Shown: positions 1 to 8,481 of the stretch, in pieces
Layout: every line of letters begins with the position of its first letter
Position numbering within the stretch: position 1 is the first letter of the stretch
From: Halobacillus massiliensis
Lineage (GTDB): Bacteria > Bacillota > Bacilli > Bacillales > Halobacillaceae
Reading direction: 5' to 3'
DNA: 64,000 nt
Assembly: GCF_900166625.1 (NCBI RefSeq)
Contig: NZ_LT800499.1
Coordinates: 3,445,702-3,509,701, forward strand
The notes under the pieces: generated by a model
The model's database searches: none
Seen by the model: the letters and a program-made list of their open reading frames with translations, nothing else
What the model was told of the DNA's origin: nothing
Translations under genes and position numbers: made by a program

Positions 1-112
1 GGGCCTGAGGAAACAACTCGCTTTCCATGGGCAAACACTGAGATATCTCAGGCTAGAGCTCTCAAGGGTCTCACCTGTTCTTTGCTCCCAAGGAGGCTTC
101 TTTAATTTTCGC
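1..112. repeat. Nested-palindrome repeat, type I copy, cut by window edge
   Basis: Begins GGGCCTGAGGAAACAACTCG and shares its internal words (CTCGCTTTCCATGGGC, GGTCTCACC) with the copy at 129-296. The right half is degraded after about position 95. It lies downstream of the carbamoylase operon. No convincing reading frame is present. Confidence 0.7.
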
Positions 113-128
113 ATAAATGGGAAGAGAA

Positions 129-296
129 TTCCGTTTACCTTGATATAGAGAATCGGGCCTGAGGAAACAACTCGCTTTCCATGGGCGAACGGTGAGCTTC
201 CTCAGGCTAAAGCCTTCCGGGATCTCACCCTGTTCTTCTCTCCCATAGGAGTCTCGCCGTTTCCCCCGGCCCTTTATTTTTTTGGAGTAACGGAAC
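129..296. repeat. Nested-palindrome repeat, type I, complete copy
   Basis: Outer arms TTCCGTTTAC and TAACGGAAC enclose inner arms GGGCCTGAGGAAAC and GTTTCCCCCGGCC. Between them are CTCGCTTTCCATGGGCGAAC, a GAGCTTCCTCAGGCT segment and TCCCATAGGAGTCTCGCCG. The same architecture recurs at 13447-13835 and 41636-41795. Type I copies carry GGCCTG-type inner arms and type II copies carry GGCTGGGAAAT-type arms. A structured RNA or a non-autonomous mobile element are both possible. It lies outside genes. Confidence 0.75.
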
Positions 297-335
297 GTTG
301 GGTAGGTGGATTAAAGAGCGTATTTAAATTATAGC

Positions 336-402
336 GTTCCTTTTTCCCTACTAGAGATAAAATTGTTTCCCAGCCGCTTTTTGCTACTTTTGGTAAACGG
401 AA
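336..402. repeat. Repeat remnant with internal deletion (type II ends)
   Basis: Only the ends of an element survive: a left GTTCC arm at 336, then directly TTTCCCAGCCGCTTTT and the right arm GTAAACGGAAC ending at 402. The roughly 95-bp core present in full copies such as 13886-14049 is missing. The bases from 403 to 483 hold no recognisable gene or clear terminator. Confidence 0.55.
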
Positions 403-483
403 CAGCCTATTTCCTTCTCAAAATGTAATAGACCAAGAAAAACAAAGAAACGCAAAAATAATAAACACAATAACTAAACTTTT

Positions 484-1785
484 TTACTCTTTTGTCAGTG
501 ATTCTATATACTCTCTTAATACATGGATAGTTCTCACGCAGTCATTTAATGTAGACCACTCTTCAGGGTTATGACTGATCCCCTTCTGGCTTCTTACAAA
601 TAACATTGAAACAGGGAGATGATGGCCGACAATTAACGCATCATGGCCCGCTCCGCTCGGTATTAGTTTTGGTTCGATGGAGTGGTTCTGCAAATGTTTC
701 TCTAAGCGATCAATATATTCATCTTGTATAGGAACAGGAGTCACCCTGATGGTTTGCTTATAATTTAAAGAAACGCCATAATTCTCCGCCGTATTTCCTG
801 CTTCTTTAATAATTAAATCAGCAAGCTCATCCCGTGTATCTTCGCTAATATCTCTTATATCTACGATAAGTTTTACCTCTCCCGGTATAACGTTAGGACC
901 ATTTGGAGATACGTTTAGCTTGCCTACCGTAGCGACAGCTGTATCGCTTACTCTTTTAGGCAGTGCATGGATTTTACTGATAAACTCTCCAGCTGCTACT
1001 AAAGCGTCTCTACGATCATTCATAGGAGTATTCCCAGCATGTCCGGCTTCCCCTTCAAATGACATATCCAGCCATAGAGGTCCGGCAATTCCTGATACAA
1101 TTCCAGTCGGTTGACCATATTGTTCTAGAAGCTTCCCTTGTTCAATATGCACTTCTACAAAATGACTAATTTCATTGAGGTCTCTATTTATTTCAAAAAA
1201 GGCGCTTGCTGACAGCCCAGCTTCATCTAATACTTTTTCAAACGGTTTATTTTTTTGGTCCATTAATGTGTACTGAACATCCTTTTCAATTTCCCCAGTC
1301 ATTGCCCGGCTGCCTGTAAGTCCACTGTTAAACCTTGAGCCTTCTTCATCTGTAAAAATGACTACTTCATAGGATCTCTCCGGCTGAAACCCTTCTTTAT
1401 TCCATGCTTCAACAATTTCCAGGGCAGAAAGCACTCCAAGCGGGCCGTCAAAATGGCCTCCGTTTGGCACACTGTCCACATGAGAGCCGCTTAAAACGGA
1501 AGGAAGCTTTGGATTCTTTCCTTCTAGTCTCCCAAAGACATTTCCTGCTCCATCTTCATATATCTCGAGTCGTGCTTTTTTCATCCAGCCTTTTACTAAG
1601 TCTTTAGCTCGTTTCTCTTCATTGGAAAAACCGGTTCGGTGACTCCCTCCATCAGATGTTAATCCTATTTTAGAAATTTCATGTAGGCGTGCAGCCAGCC
1701 TTTCTCCATCAATTCCATCACGGCTTAATTTTTCATCATATTCTTTTAACAAATTCGCTGACAAGTTCCATTCCAATTGCCTCAC
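484..1785 (-). CDS. M20-family Zn-dependent amidase / N-carbamoyl-L-amino-acid hydrolase-like enzyme
   Basis: A 433-residue metallo-hydrolase of the hydantoinase/carbamoylase (AllC-like) branch of peptidase family M20. Visible metal and catalytic motifs are HVD at about 102-104, HFDG at 111-114, the DEEG segment at 146-149, HIEQGKLLE near 215, the dimerisation-domain GEAGHAGNTPM near 250, and GAGHDA near 380. Such enzymes hydrolyse N-carbamoyl amino acids, allantoate or ureidopropionate; the exact substrate cannot be read from sequence. The GTG start overlaps the upstream amidohydrolase stop by 4 bp. An in-frame TTG three codons later sits close behind a GGGGTGAGG stretch and is an alternative. 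It is the last gene of its operon and probably cytosolic. Confidence 0.85.
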   Translation of the reverse strand: MRQLEWNLSANLLKEYDEKLSRDGIDGERLAARLHEISKIGLTSDGGSHRTGFSNEEKRAKDLVKGWMKKARLEIYEDGAGNVFGRLEGKNPKLPSVLSGSHVDSVPNGGHFDGPLGVLSALEIVEAWNKEGFQPERSYEVVIFTDEEGSRFNSGLTGSRAMTGEIEKDVQYTLMDQKNKPFEKVLDEAGLSASAFFEINRDLNEISHFVEVHIEQGKLLEQYGQPTGIVSGIAGPLWLDMSFEGEAGHAGNTPMNDRRDALVAAGEFISKIHALPKRVSDTAVATVGKLNVSPNGPNVIPGEVKLIVDIRDISEDTRDELADLIIKEAGNTAENYGVSLNYKQTIRVTPVPIQDEYIDRLEKHLQNHSIEPKLIPSGAGHDALIVGHHLPVSMLFVRSQKGISHNPEEWSTLNDCVRTIHVLREYIESLTKE

Positions 1786-3023
1786 CCCAGTAGATTTTTA
1801 TAAACTTTTCCATCCTTCATTACAAAAGAAATATTTCGAGAATTCTCTAGGGAGCGGACATTCTTTATAGGGTTTGTCTCTGTTATAATAAGATCCGCAT
1901 ATTTCCCTTCTTCTATTGTTCCAACCTTGTCATCCCATCCTAAACATTCTGCTGCAGTTTTCGTTGAAGCAACAATAGCTTCCATAGGAGACATCCCTAT
2001 GTCACACATAAGCCCAAGTTCTCTGAGGTTTGTCCCATGTTCCATTACCCCAGCATCCGTTCCCATGGCAATCTTTACACCTGCTTCATACGCCTTTGCA
2101 ATAGAGGCTTTATGGGCTTCTATAACTTCTTTTGATTTTTCAATCGCATATGGTGCCATTCTGTCGTCTTTTTCCCCTGATTCAAGCACAGAAACAGGCG
2201 CTAATAATGTAGGAACTAGAAATGTTCCGTTTTCTAACATTAGTTCTATTGTTTCTTCATCAATATAGATGCCATGTTCAATCGAATAGATACCTGCTCT
2301 GATTGCATTCTTAATTCCTTCCGCTCCTTGGGCATGCGCCATAACTTTTACACCATTTCGGTAAAAGGCTTCTTCAACCATTACTTTTAGTTCTTCATAA
2401 GAAAATTGTGTAAATTCCGGATGATCGGTCGGACTTGTTACTCCCCCTGTTGCATGTACTTTTATAACGTCAGCTCCTGCCCGGAGCATTTTTCTAACAG
2501 TCTTCCTTACTTCTTCCACTCCATCACAAATACCACTTGGCATGCCAGGATATGTTTGGAGAGTGGTATCTACACCAGACCTTGTCCAGTTATCTCCATG
2601 GCCTCCCGTAATCGTAAGAGGGTTTACACTGATCTGCATCCTTGGTCCGTCAATCAATCCGTCCTCAACAGCTTTCTTTGTACCCATATCCGTAAACCCT
2701 GCATCTCTGACAGAAGTAATTCCTGCCTCTAACGTAGACTTAAGATATTTGGCACTCTCATAAAAACGATAGGAAAATGGTGTCGAAATGGTATCCTGGA
2801 TACTTCTTATTTCCATTGTCATATGTACATGAGTATCTATAAATCCTGGCAGAATATACTTCCCCTCAGCATCAATTACTTTTCCATCCTCTAGATTCCG
2901 ACTAAAACTGTCTTGTCCAATCTCCACTATTTGATTATCTTCTATTAATATCCATGCATCACTTACAGGTTCTGTTCCTTGTCCATTGATTAAAGTGACA
3001 TTTTTTATTAATGTAAATCCCAT
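1782..3023 (-). CDS. Metal-dependent amidohydrolase (imidazolonepropionase/prolidase-like)
   Basis: A 413-residue amidohydrolase-superfamily protein. It shows the N-terminal metal motif HVH at 65-67 following PGFIDT, a probable carboxylated lysine in DVIKVHATGG near 188, further metal histidines in MAHAQG near 230 and IEHG near 248, and the final metal aspartate in GTDAG near 320. The family includes imidazolonepropionase-like enzymes, cyclic imide hydrolases and Xaa-Pro/Xaa-Arg dipeptidases. Placed between a transporter and a carbamoylase, it may open a ring or cleave an acyl-amino acid before the M20 enzyme acts (inference). A GGAGCC ribosome site precedes the ATG. No signal peptide is seen, so it is probably cytosolic. 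Confidence 0.85.
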   Translation of the reverse strand: MGFTLIKNVTLINGQGTEPVSDAWILIEDNQIVEIGQDSFSRNLEDGKVIDAEGKYILPGFIDTHVHMTMEIRSIQDTISTPFSYRFYESAKYLKSTLEAGITSVRDAGFTDMGTKKAVEDGLIDGPRMQISVNPLTITGGHGDNWTRSGVDTTLQTYPGMPSGICDGVEEVRKTVRKMLRAGADVIKVHATGGVTSPTDHPEFTQFSYEELKVMVEEAFYRNGVKVMAHAQGAEGIKNAIRAGIYSIEHGIYIDEETIELMLENGTFLVPTLLAPVSVLESGEKDDRMAPYAIEKSKEVIEAHKASIAKAYEAGVKIAMGTDAGVMEHGTNLRELGLMCDIGMSPMEAIVASTKTAAECLGWDDKVGTIEEGKYADLIITETNPIKNVRSLENSRNISFVMKDGKVYKNLLG

Positions 3024-3040
3024 ATTTATTGGCTCCTTTT

Positions 3041-4222
3041 TTAAAGTGTACTTATTAGTATACTTGCAATCACAATAGATCCGACTGTAACTGAGGTGAA
3101 TCCGCCTATTAACATGGGCGCTACTAATTCGTCCATTATCCTTTTTTCTTCTTCTTTTGTACGTCCTACACTCCGACTTACTTCTTCTACAATTAAGTAA
3201 TCACCAGGAAAGCCGTATAATGCTGTTAATACAACAGGTATAGATTTTGTAGATTTCCATTTGAAAATCTTACCTCCAATTATTCCGCCCAATACTAAAC
3301 CTAGCGTTCCTATAGCTATGATTGTTATAACAGCTACTAAAGAAGAAACTACCTGCTCAAACGTAATCCCGACTAGTGAACTAACTACCACTACGATGAG
3401 GGCAACCATAGCAAATCCTGAACTGTTCGAACGGTCCAGGGCCCTTGAAGGATAAAAGCCGATAGCTGCCCCGGCAACACCTATAGCTAAAGACCAAAGA
3501 CTGTAATTAATTCCTGTTATACTCCCAAGCCACGTAGCTAATGCGCCGCCAATAAACAATAAGAATAATAGGATAAAATTACTTTTTAGAAACTTATCTG
3601 GCAAGAGGAGTTTTTGATTATTTTCCTTTTCTAGCCCTTCACTTCCAGCTGCTACTTCGCTTTCAGATTTTATCGAAACTTCCCTATCAAAAGTCTCTCT
3701 TATAGTAACTGCATATTTGCTTAATAGAATAGAAGTAAGTGGCATACCTACTAAGTTTTGCAGAGCAAATACGACAACAGGAATAGCGGCGAGAGCTGTA
3801 AATCCTGCTTCTGTCAGCCCCTCAGCGGTAACGATATAAGCTATGATACCTCCTGTAAGCGGCCCTGCTCCTGCTACAGCGGTGCGATAGTCGAAAAATA
3901 AAGTTATTAAAGTAAGCATTAAAGCTACAGAGATTAATAACCCTATTAAAGTAATAATTACAGCTTTATACTGTGCTTTAATAACAGAGATAGGTATCAT
4001 TGTTCCCAAATGCACAATTAATACTGGAACAAGTACGCCCCCTACTGCTACCAACGTTGAGGCTTCAATATAAGATTCCGGCAATATCCCTGTCTGCAGC
4101 AACAGGAAAGTCACGGCCACAACAACTAGCAGAGTTGGAACTTTTGCCCTCGATGTTATAGAAAGTATTTCACCTAGAGCAATAATCGCAATGAGAATTA
4201 GTACTATATAGATTGGTTGCAT
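3041..4222 (-). CDS. Polytopic membrane transporter of unrecognised family
   Basis: A 393-residue, very hydrophobic protein with about ten to eleven predicted membrane segments. A charged cytosolic loop lies near residues 170-205 (RETFDREVSIKSESE). Gly-rich segments such as GAGPLTGGIIAY near 120 and the symmetric halves recall secondary transporters with an inverted repeat, for example the glutamate:Na+ or AEC types. I do not recognise the family. It lies 17 bp upstream of the amidohydrolase, downstream of a PucR-type regulator gene and beyond a hairpin with a U-rich tail. It is the obvious candidate to import the substrate of the two hydrolases (inference from context). Confidence 0.7.
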   Translation of the reverse strand: MQPIYIVLILIAIIALGEILSITSRAKVPTLLVVVAVTFLLLQTGILPESYIEASTLVAVGGVLVPVLIVHLGTMIPISVIKAQYKAVIITLIGLLISVALMLTLITLFFDYRTAVAGAGPLTGGIIAYIVTAEGLTEAGFTALAAIPVVVFALQNLVGMPLTSILLSKYAVTIRETFDREVSIKSESEVAAGSEGLEKENNQKLLLPDKFLKSNFILLFLLFIGGALATWLGSITGINYSLWSLAIGVAGAAIGFYPSRALDRSNSSGFAMVALIVVVVSSLVGITFEQVVSSLVAVITIIAIGTLGLVLGGIIGGKIFKWKSTKSIPVVLTALYGFPGDYLIVEEVSRSVGRTKEEEKRIMDELVAPMLIGGFTSVTVGSIVIASILISTL

Positions 4223-4287
4223 ATTCCACTTCCTTTCTTCGGTAATATTCCAAATTATAAGACAATTTAAAAAATAAAAAAATAAAG

Positions 4288-4325
4288 GTAACCGACAAAG
4301 TTTAGTTAAACATTTTGTCGATTAC
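4288..4325 (-). terminator. 38-bp inverted repeat between regulator and transporter genes
   Basis: Arms GTAACCGACAAA and TTTGTCGATTAC match at 11 of 12 positions. The spacer is itself nearly palindromic (GTTTAGTTAAAC). In the minus-strand transcript the hairpin is followed by an interrupted U-rich run, so it can work as a terminator or attenuator after the regulator gene. Its dyad symmetry also fits an operator. Confidence 0.5.
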
Positions 4326-4338
4326 ACACAATAGAGAC

Positions 4339-6120
4339 TTATTTATTGTTAAAAGTATTTAGTAAATGTAAGGCTAATTGTAATTCGAACACACTTTTCC
4401 CGTTTATATTTTTTATATTTAAAAGTTCTTTTATAGTCTTCAAACGGTACTTTATTGTATTTACATGGACAAATAACTTTCTTGAACTAACTGACATGTT
4501 TTGGTTTGCATTTAAATAAACCTCCAGTGTAGTTAATAGCTGCGAATCGTGTTTAGTATCATACTCGATAACACTTCCTAATGTTTCGTTTACATACTCT
4601 TTTAATTCTCTTAGATCTGTATTTAAAAATAAGCGGTTAATTCCTAACTGACTATAGCCCAGAACTCTCTGCATAGTGTCAGACGATCGAATAGATTGGA
4701 TACACTGTTGTGCTTCTTTATAGGATTGAGGAACATCATTAAGGTTCTCTACTACTTTTCCTATCCCTGTAAAATGGTCCAACTCATAATACTTCACAGA
4801 GGTTCCATTAATATTATTAAATAAGTCTGTCAGTTTTTTTATAACCTCTCCTTCCCTTTCATTGGAGGGCACCGTAAACAAAATAGTTAATTTATAGTTC
4901 TGATTGTGAACGACAGTTTTATAGGGCTGTCTTGCAATCTCTCTATAAATTAACCTGTTGAGCTGAGCTTTCCTTTCATTTATTTTTTCATAAGTGAAGA
5001 GAGGATTTTCGATTAAGAGCTCAGCTATTACGTAATTATGATATCTGCGCTCTGGAAAATTGATTTTAACAGCATGGTCAGACGGCAGGACGTCATATCC
5101 CCCACTTATTAGCTGTTCCAGCAAAGCTCCTGAGTAGCTAAGGTCTTCTGCAAGTAATTTCTCTTGTCTGTCAATTTCCATTGCAAAAATATTGACTGCT
5201 TGTTCAACTGCAAATCTGTCGAGCGGATCTAAATCGGAATTTTCCCCTTCTAATACAATAGTAAGAAGGCCTAGTCTTAGTTTTTCATTTTTAATGGGGA
5301 AAAAGTATATTTTAAGAGTTTGATTATCCACCTTTAAGTCCTTGTTGGAAACTTCTCCTTTAGTAATAGCTTCATTTAAAAATTTATTATTACGTTCTCT
5401 TAGAATCTTAGAAAAGCGGGTAGCTTTATCATCTGAAGCAGTTAAAAACTCTACAAGTTCATTAAAGATAAAGACATGCTTATCGATAAGGGAAGCTAGG
5501 GTCTTCGTAATATCTTCGAGTCCTTTTTTAGAAAGAAACACTTTGGACAGCTCTTCATGAATTTTTTGAGTACGTACATTTTGCGAAAATAAAGTTGCAT
5601 TTTCAATCGCTATTGTTGCTTGTGCGGCAAAAGTTTCTAGAAGCTGCAAATCAGTTTCAGTAAACTGTATATCTTGCTCATAAATATCTACAGTAAGTAC
5701 TCCTATACATTCATTGTAAGACATGAGAGGAACACAAATTGCACTCATGGGATACTCCATACTTCCTAAAGAGCTGGCATAAAGATCTTTAACTTCCGTC
5801 GTAAGGTTTTCCATGCCAAGATATGTATCTTTAGGTGAAGTAAACATAATCCCCTCTTTTGCAGAAAATGTTTTTCCGCTCATCCCCTGACCAGGTTTCA
5901 TCCGAATCTCTTTTAAATAATCCATATCAAAACCAATGGAGCTCTTTGCGTAAAGTTCGTTTTTTTTCTTATCGTATAAAAATAGAACGCTTGCGTTCGA
6001 ACCTTCTATTACATTTAATACCTCTTTGATGAGTTGATGTAATACCGCTGATAAATCTCGTGTAGAGTTTAAGACTCTAACAGAATTAATTAAGCTCATT
6101 AACCTTCTTTCAGATTCCAA
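4339..6120 (-). CDS. GAF-domain transcriptional regulator with PucR/CdaR-type C-terminal HTH
   Basis: 593 residues. An N-terminal GAF domain spans roughly 15-175 (LFLYDKKKNELYAKSS, PGQGMSGKTF, AICVPLMSYNECIGVLTVD). A long middle region follows, and a PucR-type helix-turn-helix lies near 530-580 (LEVYLNANQNMSVSSRKL, HVNTIKYRLKTI). PucR/CdaR-like proteins are usually ligand-responsive activators of catabolic genes. The TTG start is supported by GGGGGAG five bases upstream. The gene is divergent from sirC and lies upstream of the transporter-hydrolase genes, which it probably controls in response to a small molecule bound by the GAF domain. The ligand is unknown. Confidence 0.8.
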   Translation of the reverse strand: MESERRLMSLINSVRVLNSTRDLSAVLHQLIKEVLNVIEGSNASVLFLYDKKKNELYAKSSIGFDMDYLKEIRMKPGQGMSGKTFSAKEGIMFTSPKDTYLGMENLTTEVKDLYASSLGSMEYPMSAICVPLMSYNECIGVLTVDIYEQDIQFTETDLQLLETFAAQATIAIENATLFSQNVRTQKIHEELSKVFLSKKGLEDITKTLASLIDKHVFIFNELVEFLTASDDKATRFSKILRERNNKFLNEAITKGEVSNKDLKVDNQTLKIYFFPIKNEKLRLGLLTIVLEGENSDLDPLDRFAVEQAVNIFAMEIDRQEKLLAEDLSYSGALLEQLISGGYDVLPSDHAVKINFPERRYHNYVIAELLIENPLFTYEKINERKAQLNRLIYREIARQPYKTVVHNQNYKLTILFTVPSNEREGEVIKKLTDLFNNINGTSVKYYELDHFTGIGKVVENLNDVPQSYKEAQQCIQSIRSSDTMQRVLGYSQLGINRLFLNTDLRELKEYVNETLGSVIEYDTKHDSQLLTTLEVYLNANQNMSVSSRKLFVHVNTIKYRLKTIKELLNIKNINGKSVFELQLALHLLNTFNNK

Positions 6121-6285
6121 GTCTTCTCCCCCTTCCTCTGGTATCTTTAGAGCTGCTTTCTTCTGTTTTTAAAAATATATTACGTCATTAACAAACCTAT
6201 CCTATTATACTTATCGTAACACGAACTTTATTGACGAAGAGGCCGGTGTCACTCAAAATAATAATTAGAATGGAGGCTGTCGTTT

Positions 6286-6906
6286 ATGGAGCTTATCCCT
6301 TTAATGGTTCAGTTAAATAATAAAAAAGTCATTATTATCGGCGGTGGTCGAATAGCTGATAGAAGAATTCACACTTTACTGCCTGCTGAAGCGGCCATTC
6401 ATGTAATCAGTCCGGAAGTTACGCCGACTATTCATGCGCTTCATGTTGAGAAACAAATCACCTGGCATAAAAAAAAGGTCGAGCGCGATGATTTGCTTGA
6501 TGCGTTTCTCATAATTACAGCGGCAGATGATGTTAAAATTAACGAGCTGGCTGCTGAATGGGCACCTTCTAATGCGTTAGTCAACTGCAGCGGGGTTCAT
6601 GAATATGGAAATGTTCATTTTCCTTCATCCTTTAAGCGGGGCAGGCTGCAAATCAGCGTTTCGACGGGTGGAGCGAGTCCGATCCTCGCTTCAAAGATAA
6701 AAAAACAGCTGGCGGCCTCCTATGATGATCGGTACGAGCAGTATGTAGACTTTCTTTTTGAGGCCCGTTCCTTAATTAAGGAATCTCGGCTTTCTAAAGA
6801 AAAGAAACAGGCTCTCTTAAGGGGAATTGTGGAAGAAGACTATTTCGAGTCAGAAAAACAAAGAAATTTTATTTTTCATTTAAAAAATGATCTCAGTTTA
6901 TCCTGA
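6286..6906 (+). CDS. sirC: Precorrin-2 dehydrogenase (siroheme synthase, SirC/YlnF type)
   Basis: 206 residues. The N-terminal NAD-binding Rossmann motif IIIGGGRIADRR (GGG at 19-21) is followed by NCSG near 102 and by FKRGRLQISVSTGGASP with the ILASKIKKQL helix, typical of the CysG N-terminal half. It oxidises precorrin-2 to sirohydrochlorin with NAD+, the step between SumT and SirB. The start has TGGAGG eight bases upstream. In B. subtilis the gene (ylnF) closes the cysH operon. Here it is on the opposite strand, facing that operon tail to tail with 10 bp between stops. Confidence 0.9.
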   Translation: MELIPLMVQLNNKKVIIIGGGRIADRRIHTLLPAEAAIHVISPEVTPTIHALHVEKQITWHKKKVERDDLLDAFLIITAADDVKINELAAEWAPSNALVNCSGVHEYGNVHFPSSFKRGRLQISVSTGGASPILASKIKKQLAASYDDRYEQYVDFLFEARSLIKESRLSKEKKQALLRGIVEEDYFESEKQRNFIFHLKNDLSLS

Positions 6907-6918
6907 GATCATTTTTTT
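6882..6918. terminator. Bidirectional terminator shared by sirC and hemD
   Basis: Stem AATGATCTCAG / CTGAGATCATT with a six-base loop is flanked by A and T runs, so it reads as an intrinsic terminator on both strands. It covers the sirC stop codon and ends at the hemD stop. Confidence 0.85.
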
Positions 6919-7717
6919 ATGAAGAAGCGTTCTGCTGATAATATTTAGTGAGCTCAACAACTAAAGCCCCCATCTTGGGCTTCTCCGGCTCAACAATCTG
7001 TTCGATGCCGAAGGTTCTGAGTTCCTTGGCTGTTACTTTTCCAACCGCTCCTGCAAGGACATGCTTTTTAAAAGCATTCAGCACGGCTTCATCCTCTTTG
7101 GCAAAAAGATTTTGGACTTGTGTTTTGCTCGTAAAAAGAACAGCATCCAGTTGATTCTGTGTGATCAAATTTCGTAATTCCTCGATCGTGTCAGAGTCAG
7201 GGGATTCATAGTGATAAGGCAGAGATTGATAGAGTTGAATAGGAAGTGATGTTAAGCGGTCAATCAGCTGTTTTTCATCCTTATTATAAAGCTGGAGAAA
7301 AAAGTTCTGTTCATTTAGATCTACCATTTTTAAATGCTCAATTAATTCATGCATTGTTCCATCGCTTGACACTATTTCTGCGTTTAAGCCTTTCTCTCTC
7401 ATCCATTTGACGGTTTTGCTTCCGCGTACCGCCAGCTTCGCTCGTTTTAAGGCGTCGAGAAAATCCTGCTGGCGGCCCGTGCGCTCTGCTGCTTCTTCTA
7501 AAGCCTTAGCGCCGATCCCTGTCGTTAAAATCACCCAGTCAAAAGAAGTGTCGATCAGTTTGTCAACATCCCGTTCAGCACTGGCCTCATGGAGCCATTT
7601 TCTTCCCTGGATTGATTTAGTCACAGCTTTGCCGCCCTGTTTTCTGATCATTTCTTCGATAGCTTCAGAGTTGCGGTCTGCAGCAATTCCGATTGTTTTA
7701 TCTGCTAAAACGCTCAT
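6917..7717 (-). CDS. hemD: Uroporphyrinogen-III synthase family protein
   Basis: 266 residues with the two-lobed HemD organisation. The first lobe starts with IGIAADRNSEAIEEMIRKQG, followed by VILTTGIGAKALEEAA near 80 and a KLAVRGSKTVKWMREKG segment. The second lobe contains AVLFTSKTQVQNLF near 195 and AGAVGKVTAKELRTFGI near 223. HemD closes hydroxymethylbilane to uroporphyrinogen III, the substrate of SumT. The gene overlaps sirB by 4 bp and is last in the sulfate/siroheme operon. A housekeeping hemD probably exists in a hem cluster elsewhere, so this may be a dedicated second copy (inference). The family diverges strongly, so activity is likely but not certain. Confidence 0.8.
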   Translation of the reverse strand: MSVLADKTIGIAADRNSEAIEEMIRKQGGKAVTKSIQGRKWLHEASAERDVDKLIDTSFDWVILTTGIGAKALEEAAERTGRQQDFLDALKRAKLAVRGSKTVKWMREKGLNAEIVSSDGTMHELIEHLKMVDLNEQNFFLQLYNKDEKQLIDRLTSLPIQLYQSLPYHYESPDSDTIEELRNLITQNQLDAVLFTSKTQVQNLFAKEDEAVLNAFKKHVLAGAVGKVTAKELRTFGIEQIVEPEKPKMGALVVELTKYYQQNASS

Positions 7718-8457
7718 TCGTTTACATCTCCTCTATCAGAAAGAGGCATATTAAAGGACTCTTGGACCCGCTCTACTAAAGCCGCCTTCATATTCTCGTG
7801 ATCGCTTAAGTAATGAGTGAGAGAAATGTCATATCCCTCTTCCTTCAATGCTTCCACCTTTTTCTTCATCGATTGAATGAGCAGTCCGTCAAACCATAAA
7901 TAAGGGGCGACAATCAGTGAAGATTGTTCATTCATTTGATCTAATGCTTCGTCAAAGGAAGGCTTTATCGCTGCTAAATAAGCAGTGTCTACCTTTCGAT
8001 CCAGGCGCTTTGAAAGCGAATCTGCAATTCCTTCAATATCTTTTCTCGTCTGAGGATCATAGCTGCCTCTTCCTATTAATAGGATATTACCCGTTTCATT
8101 GACTTCATGAATTCGATCCTCTACTACATCAATCAAACGTTCCTGTACACCTAATGGTTCACCGTATGAAAATGAGATAGAAGGATATTTTTGCTGAGCT
8201 TCCTCCAGTTCCACCGGGATGTCTTTTAAGGCATGGCCCGCAGTTAATAATAGGATCGGAACAACAGAGATTGAATGCGCACCAGCTTCAACGAGCTTTT
8301 GAATACCTTCTTCTATGTTTGGGCTGTTAATTTCCAGGAAGCAGATTTCCTGAAGAGTGGCATCGATTTCAGGTTGAATCGAACGGATAAATTCAATGGC
8401 TTCCTGTTTTCCTTTTTCATAACGAGTGCCATGACTTACATAAAGTACTCCTTGCAT
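7714..8457 (-). CDS. sirB: Sirohydrochlorin ferrochelatase (SirB/CbiX family)
   Basis: 247 residues from the chosen start. LYVSHGTRYEKGKQEA near the N-terminus holds the metal-binding histidine of CbiX-type chelatases. VVPILLLTAGHALKDIP near 70 holds the second catalytic histidine. The C-terminal half repeats the fold (LLIGRGSYDPQTRKD, LIVAPYLWFDGLL). The enzyme inserts Fe2+ into sirohydrochlorin to make siroheme for NirB and any sulfite reductase. An ATG at 8478 lacks a ribosome site, whereas the ATG at 8457 has GAGGAGG six bases upstream, which decides the start. It overlaps hemD by 4 bp. Confidence 0.9.
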   Translation of the reverse strand: MQGVLYVSHGTRYEKGKQEAIEFIRSIQPEIDATLQEICFLEINSPNIEEGIQKLVEAGAHSISVVPILLLTAGHALKDIPVELEEAQQKYPSISFSYGEPLGVQERLIDVVEDRIHEVNETGNILLIGRGSYDPQTRKDIEGIADSLSKRLDRKVDTAYLAAIKPSFDEALDQMNEQSSLIVAPYLWFDGLLIQSMKKKVEALKEEGYDISLTHYLSDHENMKAALVERVQESFNMPLSDRGDVNE

Positions 8458-8481
8458 CGTGATCCTCCTCTTTTTCATTGG

